Of a stretch of 64,000 nt of DNA, positions 43,123 through 50,376 are shown in pieces. Numbering within the stretch: the first letter of the stretch is position 1; each line of letters starts with the position of its first letter. The DNA is taken from positions 62,001 to 126,000 of the forward strand of contig JAFSBY010000041.1 in NCBI GenBank assembly GCA_017437045.1, given 5' to 3'. This stretch comes from Alistipes sp. GTDB taxonomy: Bacteria; Bacteroidota; Bacteroidia; Bacteroidales; Rikenellaceae. Below the pieces are notes generated by a model that saw only the letters and a program-made list of their open reading frames with translations, did no database searches and was not told where the DNA came from. The translations under genes and the position numbers were made by a program.

Positions 43123-44379
43123 ATGAAAGTATATAAATTCGGTGGTGCGTCGGTCAAGAATGCCGACGGGGTGCGAAACCTGCGCAAGATTATCGACGAT
43201 GAACAGCAACTTTTCATCATCGTCTCGGCTATGGGTAAGACAACCAACGCGTTAGAGCGTGTCTTTATGGCTGCGCAACAACACGACGCCAAGGCTGCTT
43301 TGGCCGAGATCGCCTCGATTCGGGAGCAGCATGCCGTGATCATCGAGGAGTTGTGGCACAAACCGCATACCATCGAGCGCGTTGAGGAGCTTTTTGCCGA
43401 TTTGGAGCAGTTTGTCACCGCAACGGTCTACGATCCGGCCGAAGCCGAGGCGTGGTACGACCGCATCGTGGCCTATGGCGAGTTGGTCTCGACGACGATC
43501 ATCTCCGAGTACCTGAACTATGCCGGGCTGCCCAATACGTGGATCGACATGCGCCGAGCGATTCGTACCGAGCAGCGTCACAAAGATGCCGAGGTCGATA
43601 TCGAGGCCTCGACGCCCTTGCTGCGTGCCGCTGTTGAGGAGGCTCCGACGACGATCTTCGTGGGACAGGGCTTTATCGGTGGGGCACCGGATGGAACGAC
43701 CACCACGCTCGGTCGTGAGGGATCGGACTACTCGGCGGCCGTCGTAGCCCACATTCTCGATGCCGAGTCGATGGCCGTGTGGAAGGATGTCGATGGCGTG
43801 CTCAATGCCGACCCGAAGATCTTCCCCGATGCGGTGCAGATTGCCGAGCTGAACTACCTCGATACGATCGAGTTGGCCTATAGCGGTGCACAGATCATCC
43901 ACCCGCGCACGATCAAGCCGCTGCAGAACAAGAATATTCCGCTTTACGTGCGTCCGTTTGGCGATAAGCGCAAGCCGGGCACGGTGATTCGCGGTATGTC
44001 GGCCAAGGTCGATGTGCCGATCTTGATCCTCAAACGCGACCAGGTGCTGCTCACGATCCGCTCGCGCGACCTGTCGTTCGTCTTGGAGGAGAAGTTTGCG
44101 AAGATCTTCGCGTTGCTCGAGCAGTTCCGCATCAAGGCCAATTTGGTGCACAACTCGGCCGTCAATTTGAGCCTCTGCGTCGATCGCAATTGGCACATTG
44201 ACGAGGCGGTGGCTGCCCTGCGCAAGGCGGGCTTCGATGTGATGAAGACCGAGGAGATGGAGCTGCTGACGATCCGTGGCTATACGGACGAGTTGTGGCG
44301 CAAATATGCCCGTTCGCCCAAGGTCTTTATCAAGCAATCGACCCAGACGACCGTGCGCATCGTCCGCAAGAAGAACTAA
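43123..44379 (+). CDS. lysC: Aspartate kinase (monofunctional)
   Basis: 418 residues with no homoserine dehydrogenase domain. The kinase domain starts with KFGGASVKNADGVRNL (5-20). TLGREGSDYSAAVVAHILDAESMAVWKDVDGVLNADP and the ELNYLDTIELAYSGAQIIHPRTIKPLQ region follow. Two ACT-like regulatory units (about 290-415) end the protein, so feedback control by an amino acid is likely. It makes aspartyl phosphate, the substrate of Asd. It is divergent from dapD and 14 bp before the Nudix gene. Confidence 0.95.
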   Translation: MKVYKFGGASVKNADGVRNLRKIIDDEQQLFIIVSAMGKTTNALERVFMAAQQHDAKAALAEIASIREQHAVIIEELWHKPHTIERVEELFADLEQFVTATVYDPAEAEAWYDRIVAYGELVSTTIISEYLNYAGLPNTWIDMRRAIRTEQRHKDAEVDIEASTPLLRAAVEEAPTTIFVGQGFIGGAPDGTTTTLGREGSDYSAAVVAHILDAESMAVWKDVDGVLNADPKIFPDAVQIAELNYLDTIELAYSGAQIIHPRTIKPLQNKNIPLYVRPFGDKRKPGTVIRGMSAKVDVPILILKRDQVLLTIRSRDLSFVLEEKFAKIFALLEQFRIKANLVHNSAVNLSLCVDRNWHIDEAVAALRKAGFDVMKTEEMELLTIRGYTDELWRKYARSPKVFIKQSTQTTVRIVRKKN

Positions 44380-44393
44380 ACCCTGCGCCCGAG

Positions 44394-44945
44394 ATGGTCA
44401 AGCCTCCTGTTCATCGCCCCTGGCGGGTGCTCCGCAGTGAATATCTGAGCCGCCGCCCCTGGTTTACGGTGCGCCGTGAAGAGGTGCAGCTGCCGTCGGG
44501 TGTGGTGGTGCCCGAGTGGTATATTTTTGAGTTTCCGGATTGGGTCAATGTCATTGCCCGCACGAAGGAGGGGCGTTATGTGATGATCTCACAATATCGC
44601 CATGCCATCGGTCAGACGCGCTACGAGTTGGTGGCCGGATGTTGCGAGGCAGGGGAGAGCCCCGAGGAGAGTGCCCGCCGTGAATTGCTCGAGGAGACGG
44701 GCTATGGCGGGGGTGTGTGGCGCGAATGGATGGTCACCTCACCCAACCCGACCAACCATACGAATCGTTGCTACACCTTTTTAGCCGAGGGGGTCGAGCC
44801 GATTGCAGCGCAACAGGCCGAGCCGAGCGAAGATATTGAAATCCACCTGATGGAGGAGCATGAGGTACGCGATTTGCTGGAGCGGGATGAAATTTTGCAA
44901 TGCCTCCATGCAGCCCCTTTGTGGAAGTATTTTGCCACCCGATAG
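44394..44945 (+). CDS. Nudix hydrolase (ADP-ribose pyrophosphatase-like)
   Basis: 183 residues from the ATG at 44394 (MVKPPVHRPWRVLRSEYL); the longer frame overlaps lysC. The Nudix box spans 82-104, with GCCEAGE then ARRELLEETGY fitting GX5EX7REUXEEXGU exactly. The upstream QYRHAIGQTRYELVAG and the preceding WVNVIARTKEGRYVMIS resemble ADP-sugar pyrophosphatases of the NudF type. The substrate is not determinable here. It lies between lysC and birA, 9 bp before the latter. Confidence 0.9.
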   Translation: MVKPPVHRPWRVLRSEYLSRRPWFTVRREEVQLPSGVVVPEWYIFEFPDWVNVIARTKEGRYVMISQYRHAIGQTRYELVAGCCEAGESPEESARRELLEETGYGGGVWREWMVTSPNPTNHTNRCYTFLAEGVEPIAAQQAEPSEDIEIHLMEEHEVRDLLERDEILQCLHAAPLWKYFATR

Positions 44946-44954
44946 AACCGAGCG

Positions 44955-45686
44955 ATGATCTACCGATTTGATATGCTCACCTCGACCAACGACGAGGCGC
45001 GCGCCGAGCACTACCGCCACGGCGATCTGATCGTGGCAGAGCAGCAAAGTGCCGGCCGCGGACAGCGAGGCCATACGTGGCTCAGCCCCGAGGGGGAGAA
45101 TCTGACCTTCACGTTGGTCACCGAGCCGACCTTCCTGGCCGCACGCGACCAATTTCTGCTCTCGGAGGCGATCTCGGTGGCTCTCTGCGACTGCTTTGCC
45201 CACTTCGGGATCGTGTCCCGCATCAAGTGGACGAACGACATCTACCACGAAGATCGCAAATTGGTCGGGATGCTGATCGAACACTTCTATTCGGGCGACC
45301 GATTGCGTCGTACGTTGGTCGGCATTGGCATCAATGTCAATCAACAACAATTCGACAGTTCGCTGCCCAATCCGATCTCGATGAGCCTGATCAAGGCGCA
45401 GCATTTCGATCGCAAGGAGGTGTTGCACACCTTTGAGGAGCATTTTCGGTTGCGTTATGCGCAGTTGGAGGCGGGCGATCAGCATGCCTTGCAAGAGGCC
45501 TATCGCAAGCGGATGTATCGCTTGGGTCAGGAGCAGACCTTCCGGTTGCCCGATGGCGAGCTGTTGGTGGCGACGATTGAGGGGGTAGAGCCGGGGGGTG
45601 CTCTGGTGTTGCGCCATGCCGACGGTTCGCGCCATAGCTACCAATTCAAAGAGGTTGAATTTGTGATTGATAAAACCACGCTATAG
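44955..45686 (+). CDS. birA: Biotin--[acetyl-CoA-carboxylase] ligase
   Basis: 243 residues. The catalytic core begins at once (FDMLTSTNDEAR), so there is no N-terminal DNA-binding domain (group I ligase) and no biotin repressor activity is expected. Motifs are GRGQRGHTWLSPEG (34-47) for biotinyl-AMP, KWTNDIY (91-97) and LVGIGINVNQ. It attaches biotin to carboxylase carrier proteins. Its stop codon overlaps a possible GTG start of the next gene by one base. Confidence 0.95.
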   Translation: MIYRFDMLTSTNDEARAEHYRHGDLIVAEQQSAGRGQRGHTWLSPEGENLTFTLVTEPTFLAARDQFLLSEAISVALCDCFAHFGIVSRIKWTNDIYHEDRKLVGMLIEHFYSGDRLRRTLVGIGINVNQQQFDSSLPNPISMSLIKAQHFDRKEVLHTFEEHFRLRYAQLEAGDQHALQEAYRKRMYRLGQEQTFRLPDGELLVATIEGVEPGGALVLRHADGSRHSYQFKEVEFVIDKTTL

Positions 45687-45718
45687 TGGGTGATGAGATA
45701 GACCCAAAGAAAGTTGCT

Positions 45719-48130
45719 ATGAAGACAATCAAAATATTTTTGGCATCGAGTGAAGAACTAGAGATCGATCGCGCCCGTTTTGGTAATCTGGTGCGTCGGC
45801 TCGACCGCATCTATCGTAAACGTGGCATCAGCCTCGATCTGATCATGTGGGAGGATCTGGATGCCGCTTACAACGGTGAGCGTAAGCAGTCGGAATACAA
45901 TCGGTATATCCGTGCCTGTGATATGTTTCTGGCCGTATTCCATCAGAAAGCCGGAAAATACACGATCGAGGAGTTTGATGTCGCCTCCGATGCCTTCAAG
46001 CAGCAAGCCTCGCCCAAGATCTATACCTATTTCAAGGACCTGGCCGAGGGCGAGCAGGAGAGTAAGGAGCTGGTTGAGTTCAAGCAACGCCTGTTCGATG
46101 AGTTGGAGCACTATTGGTGTCGCTATGGCAATACCGATACGATGCAGCTGCACTTTGTCATGCAGTTGCAGCTGGTCGAGAGCGATATGCCGCTCAAAAT
46201 GGAGTTGCAGGGCGAACAGATCATGCTGGGCGACAACGTCATTGCCCGTATGGATAACCTGCCCTTTGCCGCCTGCAATGAGGACTATTTGCGTCTGCGG
46301 GAAGCCGTTAGCGCGATGGAGGAGGAGTTTGAGAAGGCGCAGAAGCGTGCCTCGCGCTATCCGGACGATGAGGAGTTTCAGGAGGAGGCCAAGAAGAAGC
46401 AGGCGGCTCTGGAACAAGCCAAGCGTAAATATGCCAATTATGGCAACACGTTGTTCGAGACGGCGCAAAAGATGGCCACCTTCCGCATGCACCATATCAC
46501 CGAACGCAAGAGCCGTGCCATCGAGGCCTTTGAGCGAGGTGCCTTTCGCGAGGCTTTGGCGATTTTGGCCGAGGCGGAGCACGATGCCGAAGAGTCGATC
46601 AATCAATACAAACGCGCGGTCGAATTGACGGATGAGTGCCGCAAGGGGGTCTATGTCTCGATCGATGAATTGAAGGTCAAGGTGAGCATTCAGATTGCGA
46701 ATCGCCCGGTTGAGTCATGGAAGGCTGAAGAGGAGTTAGAACCCTATGAGGAGTGGATAAAGAATACTCCCGAACCTTCCAAAGATTGGGACAAGGAGGT
46801 CTATAAACCCTGGTTTGAAGAGATTGTGGCGTTGTATGGTCGCCTGAGCGAGATGGCTTTGACGCTGGATGATAAGGATCTCTATTTCCAATTGCAGACC
46901 GAGTACGACCGTTTCTTGCAGAATGAGGGTTATAATGCCAACGATGTGGATCCCATAATCCTGTCCATCAAGCTAAATGAGCAGTTGTTAGTCTTTGCGG
47001 AGGAATATTTCGGCAAGGAGTCCTATCCGGTGGTGGAGCGTTATATGGCTCTGGCTGATGCATATAATACATATAGTGGATTTGAACGCGACGATGGACA
47101 AGCGGGATTCGATGCAATCCGAGAGTCAGTTATTGCGATTGTAAAGGCTGACGGGGAGCAGACGTATCGAGAACTTGATAAACATTGTTTCGATGCCTAT
47201 GATGAAATCTGTTGGGAGGAGGGCTACCGTGAAGATCATGTTACCTTTGGGTATAGTGAATATACAGAAACGGCTGCACTACTGACCTATCAGAAGGCGT
47301 TGGCTTTGTTGGAGCAATTAAGCGAGGGGGCGGAGCGTGTAAAGGCTCAATTGTGTGAGGAGATTGCTGCTGTGTACCAGAGTTTGAATACGCACGGTCT
47401 CTTCCGTGATAAGCGCGAGGAGGGTCTGCAGTTGTATGAGCGAGGGTTGCAGTATGCGATGAAGGATGTGTTGGCCAATTATGGGGCCGAATCGCGCGAA
47501 ATGTGCGATCTCTACCGTCGCTATGCCGGATTCTACGAAGAGGAAGAGGTGGAGTATCTGCAAAAGGCCTTGCAGATTGCCGAGCGGTTGGAACTGCCGG
47601 AGCTCGTTGCCGATATTTGTGATGAGCTGGCCTGTACGTTGCCCTGCGAGGAGGCCTTAGAATACAATCTGAAGGGGCTGGAGTCGATGAAGGGTACACG
47701 CTTGGAGTCTGATTTCTGTTTATCGCGGGCGCGCCTCTATATAGAGTGCGATCGGTGGGAGGAGGCGGCTGAATATGCCCAAATGGCTCTCGATCGGTTT
47801 ATCTCCGATGAGGGATATGAGCGATTATGGTACACCGGCGATGCATGCCGATTGTGCCGCATCTACGAATGCCTTACCGAGATTGCGGAGAAGCGGGGCG
47901 ATTGGCAGGCGGTGATAGACCTCGGCCAAGCGGGGCTTGACCGAGTCCATGCCTTGTGTGTTCGTGAGGTCGAGGAGGAGGTGCTGGGCTGTAATACACG
48001 TCTGGAGGATCTTCCGGCTGAAAAGCAAGCGCTCATAAAGGAGTTTGTTGAGTCGGAGTTTGAATCTTGCAAACGCTCTGTTCCCGGCATGATCGTGCGT
48101 ATGGAACGAGCCAAAGAACATTTCTTGTAA
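45719..48130 (+). CDS. TIR-like/DUF4062-like domain plus TPR repeat protein
   Basis: 803 residues from the ATG at 45719 (MKTIKIFLASSEEL). A GTG at 45686 would add 11 residues and overlap birA, and is less likely. Residues 1-95 resemble the DUF4062/TIR-like Rossmann fold: IKIFLASSEELEIDR opens it, then CDMFLAVFHQKAGKYTIEEFDVA, whose Glu84/Glu85 sits where such domains have their key acid. A charged coiled coil (about 205-260, AMEEEFEKAQKRASRY) precedes many TPR-like helical pairs to the end (FERGAFREALAILAEAEHDAEES, EYLQKALQIAERLELPEL). No membrane segment is present. It could be an NAD-cleaving or signalling protein, possibly anti-phage. The stretch around 46900-47300 looks more A+T-rich than its neighbours. 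Confidence 0.65.
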   Translation: MKTIKIFLASSEELEIDRARFGNLVRRLDRIYRKRGISLDLIMWEDLDAAYNGERKQSEYNRYIRACDMFLAVFHQKAGKYTIEEFDVASDAFKQQASPKIYTYFKDLAEGEQESKELVEFKQRLFDELEHYWCRYGNTDTMQLHFVMQLQLVESDMPLKMELQGEQIMLGDNVIARMDNLPFAACNEDYLRLREAVSAMEEEFEKAQKRASRYPDDEEFQEEAKKKQAALEQAKRKYANYGNTLFETAQKMATFRMHHITERKSRAIEAFERGAFREALAILAEAEHDAEESINQYKRAVELTDECRKGVYVSIDELKVKVSIQIANRPVESWKAEEELEPYEEWIKNTPEPSKDWDKEVYKPWFEEIVALYGRLSEMALTLDDKDLYFQLQTEYDRFLQNEGYNANDVDPIILSIKLNEQLLVFAEEYFGKESYPVVERYMALADAYNTYSGFERDDGQAGFDAIRESVIAIVKADGEQTYRELDKHCFDAYDEICWEEGYREDHVTFGYSEYTETAALLTYQKALALLEQLSEGAERVKAQLCEEIAAVYQSLNTHGLFRDKREEGLQLYERGLQYAMKDVLANYGAESREMCDLYRRYAGFYEEEEVEYLQKALQIAERLELPELVADICDELACTLPCEEALEYNLKGLESMKGTRLESDFCLSRARLYIECDRWEEAAEYAQMALDRFISDEGYERLWYTGDACRLCRIYECLTEIAEKRGDWQAVIDLGQAGLDRVHALCVREVEEEVLGCNTRLEDLPAEKQALIKEFVESEFESCKRSVPGMIVRMERAKEHFL

Positions 48131-48170
48131 AAATTTGGCATCGTTTTATTGCTGTTAGAAAAATAACAAT

Positions 48171-48178
48171 TATCTTTG
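48171..48178 (+). promoter_or_regulatory. -7 box for gcvH
   Basis: TATCTTTG, 37 nt before the ATG at 48216, in the 85-bp gap after the TIR-like gene. A partial -33 (ATTG) lies about 19 bp upstream. Confidence 0.55.
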
Positions 48179-48215
48179 TGGCTGATTCATACACAACGCT
48201 TAAAACAGAACGATT

Positions 48216-48596
48216 ATGAGCAATGTACCGGCTAATTTGAAGTATTCGAACGACCATGAGTGGTGCCTCGTTGAGGGCGATGTAGCCACGGTGGGTATTA
48301 CCGATTTTGCACAGAGCCAGCTGGGCGACATCGTATTTGTCGATGTGCCGACCGTGGGCGAGACGATCGCTGCCGGTGAGGTCTTCGGCTCGATTGAGGC
48401 GGTGAAGACCGTCAGCGATGCCTTCCTGCCGATGGGTGGTGAGGTGGTTGAGTTCAACGAGGCGGTCGATGCCGATCCGTCGTTGGTCAATAAGGATCCC
48501 TATGGCGAGGGCTGGTTGGTGAAGGTGAAGATCTCGGACCCCGCAGAGTGGGATGCCCTGCTCACGGCCGAGCAGTATGCCGAGCTGATCGGTTAA
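48216..48596 (+). CDS. gcvH: Glycine cleavage system H protein
   Basis: 126 residues, a single lipoyl domain. The lipoylated lysine is Lys64 in IEAVKTVSDAF. The opening LKYSNDHEWC and the ending YGEGWLVKVKISDP are standard for GcvH. It carries the aminomethyl group between the P, T and L proteins in the cytoplasm. gcvP and gcvT are not adjacent, so the complex is encoded at more than one locus or H serves mainly in lipoate transfer. mdh follows after 114 bp. Confidence 0.96.
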   Translation: MSNVPANLKYSNDHEWCLVEGDVATVGITDFAQSQLGDIVFVDVPTVGETIAAGEVFGSIEAVKTVSDAFLPMGGEVVEFNEAVDADPSLVNKDPYGEGWLVKVKISDPAEWDALLTAEQYAELIG

Positions 48597-48710
48597 TCGG
48601 TCGAAAAGGAGTTGCTTGAAGCTGTTTCGCATCGGATGGTGTGGAGGGGCTTTGAGCGTATGTAGATGGATGAGTGAAGTTTATCAATAAAAAGTTAAGA
48701 AAAACAAACT

Positions 48711-49667
48711 ATGGCAACAAAAGTAACAGTGGTTGGCGCAGGTGCAGTGGGTGCAACGTGTGCCAATGTATTGGCTGCCCGCGGCATTGCCAGCGAGGTG
48801 GTTTTGGTTGATATCAAGGAGGGCCTCTCGGAGGGTAAGATGCTTGATATGTTCCAGGCTGCAGCAACGTGCGGCTATAAGACGAAGCTGACGGGTGTAA
48901 CGGCTACCGATGCCGAGGGCTACAAGCCGACGGCCGGTTCGGACGTGATCGTCATTACGTCGGGTATTCCCCGCAAGCCGGGTATGACGCGCGAGGAGCT
49001 GATCGGCATCAACGCCAATATCGTCAAGAGCGTAGTGGCCAATGCCTCGAAGTGGTCGCCCGAGGCGATCTTCGTGATCATCTCGAACCCGATGGATACG
49101 ATGACCTACCTGACGCTGAAGGCTACGGGTCTGCCGAAGAGCCGTGTGATCGGTATGGGTGGTGCGCTCGATTCGTCGCGTTTCCGCTGCTACCTGTCGA
49201 AGGCTACGGGCGTGGGTATTCAGGATATCGACGGCATGGTGATCGGTGGCCACGGTGATACGACGATGCTGCCGCTCTTGTCGAAGGCCTCGATCAAGGG
49301 TGTGCCCGCTACGCAGTTCCTCTCGAAGGAGGAGCTGGAGCAGGTGGCTGCCGATACGATGGTGGGTGGTGCTACGCTCACGAAGCTGCTCGGCACGTCG
49401 GCTTGGTATGCCCCGGGTGCTGCCGGAGCATCGGTCGTAGATGCTATTATCAATGACACGAAGGCTGTCGTTCCCTGCTCGGTTTATCTGGAGGGCGAGT
49501 ATGGCCAGGAGGATATCTGCATCGGCGTTCCCGTTGTGTTGGGCAAGGAGGGTGTCGAGAAGATCGTGAAGGTGGAGCTGACGGCCGAGGAGGCTGAGAA
49601 GTTCGCTGCTTCGGCCGATGCCGTTCGCAAGGTCAATGGCGCACTCTACGAGATTGGTGCTTTGTAG
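48711..49667 (+). CDS. mdh: Malate dehydrogenase (LDH-like type)
   Basis: 318 residues. The NAD-binding motif VVGAGAVGATCANVLA is at 7-22, with an acidic residue ending the second strand (LVDIKEG). The substrate loop GIPRKPGMTREEL carries the arginines that mark malate rather than lactate specificity. GGHGDTTMLP has the catalytic histidine. It interconverts malate and oxaloacetate in the reductive branch leading to succinate in these anaerobes. Its A-rich leader sits 114 bp after gcvH, and a strong terminator follows. Confidence 0.96.
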   Translation: MATKVTVVGAGAVGATCANVLAARGIASEVVLVDIKEGLSEGKMLDMFQAAATCGYKTKLTGVTATDAEGYKPTAGSDVIVITSGIPRKPGMTREELIGINANIVKSVVANASKWSPEAIFVIISNPMDTMTYLTLKATGLPKSRVIGMGGALDSSRFRCYLSKATGVGIQDIDGMVIGGHGDTTMLPLLSKASIKGVPATQFLSKEELEQVAADTMVGGATLTKLLGTSAWYAPGAAGASVVDAIINDTKAVVPCSVYLEGEYGQEDICIGVPVVLGKEGVEKIVKVELTAEEAEKFAASADAVRKVNGALYEIGAL

Positions 49668-49692
49668 GAATTTGTTATACGACCTCAAACCA

Positions 49693-49729
49693 AAATGGGC
49701 TGTTCAACATCGTGTTGGACAGCCCATTT
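49693..49729. terminator. Bidirectional terminator between mdh and the DUF3127 gene
   Basis: Arms AAATGGGCTGTTCAAC (49693-49708) and GTTGGACAGCCCATTT (49714-49729) form a 16-bp stem with one G-T wobble and a 5-nt loop. A T-run follows at 49732. It lies between convergent genes and belongs to the GGCTGTC-core family. Confidence 0.85.
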
Positions 49730-49747
49730 ACTTTTTTCTGCGGTGCT

Positions 49748-50131
49748 TTAGAACGGCAGGTCATCGACCTCTTGTGCCGGCGACGGAGCGGCATAGCTCG
49801 GTTCGGCAGCCAGCGGCGGCAGATCGGGCATTGCCGGTGCGGCAGCGGGTGCCTCGGCCTGCTTGGGCTGCAGACGCCATGCGCGGATGTCGGTGTACCA
49901 ACGGCCGTTGTATTCGCGCGATTCGATGTTTACCGAGACCTGATAGGTTGCACCCTCGCGCAGCTTGGCTACATCGTCCGGGCGGTTGAAAAAGGTGACG
50001 CAGATCTTGCGTGTAAAGTTGCCTCCGCCGTCGTTGTAGTCGAACACAACATCCTGACGCTGCCAGGGACCACGTGCCGATTCACCTTGCGTGAGCGGCA
50101 TGATTCTATATACGGTTCCTTCAAATTCCAT
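49748..50131 (-). CDS. DUF3127 family OB-fold protein with SSB-like C-terminal tip
   Basis: 127 residues. Residues 1-88 match DUF3127: MEFEGTVYRIMPLTQGES at the start, RQDVVFDY and VTFFNRPDDVAKLREGATYQVSVNIESREYNGRWYTDIRAW. This is an OB-fold-like strand pattern. A Pro/Ala-rich linker (about 92-120) leads to an acidic tip, EVDDLPF. That layout is the one used by single-stranded DNA-binding protein, whose tip DDDIPF recruits repair and replication partners. A nucleic-acid-binding role is inferred from layout only. The gene is monocistronic. Confidence 0.82.
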   Translation of the reverse strand: MEFEGTVYRIMPLTQGESARGPWQRQDVVFDYNDGGGNFTRKICVTFFNRPDDVAKLREGATYQVSVNIESREYNGRWYTDIRAWRLQPKQAEAPAAAPAMPDLPPLAAEPSYAAPSPAQEVDDLPF

Positions 50132-50164
50132 AATTGTACTGTTTTATTGTTAATTCATTTGGGG

Positions 50165-50172
50165 CAAAGGTA
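50165..50172 (-). promoter_or_regulatory. -7 box for the DUF3127 gene
   Basis: The minus strand reads TACCTTTG, 33 nt before the ATG at 50131. The rest of the 246-bp gap up to the SusC gene is A+T-rich and holds, apart from the SusC promoter, nothing that I recognise. Confidence 0.5.
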
Positions 50173-50326
50173 GTTAAATTTAGCGGTAAAACACGATAAT
50201 TGGGTGCGAAAAATTGTTTGAAAGGAGAAAAAATATGCAAGATGGCTTGTACTGCTCTCTATGGGGTGGAATCTGTTGGATTGGGCGAAATGGATGCTTT
50301 TTGGGGGTGAAATGACTGCTTTATAT

Positions 50327-50357
50327 TTTGTGGTCTAAATAATTAGAGGTATCTTTG
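50327..50357 (+). promoter_or_regulatory. Promoter of the SusCD locus (-33 TTTG, -7 TATCTTTG)
   Basis: TTTG at 50327-50330, a 19-bp spacer and TATCTTTG at 50350-50357 form the best promoter in the window. Transcription should start near 50363. No sigma/anti-sigma or hybrid two-component gene lies next to it, so the regulator must be elsewhere. Confidence 0.75.
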
Positions 50358-50376
50358 CGCCCGGATTTTTTATGCA

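Noticed and set aside
45686-45718. GTG start overlapping the birA stop for the TIR-like gene
   Set aside because: The residues it adds (GDEIDPKKVA) are unlike the start of this fold, while the ATG at 45719 begins directly with the first beta strand.
11581-49729. The five similar hairpins as a CRISPR array or insertion-sequence ends
   Set aside because: They are 7-12 kb apart, have no regular spacers, no adjacent cas or transposase gene and no target-site duplications. Their position at gene ends fits terminators.
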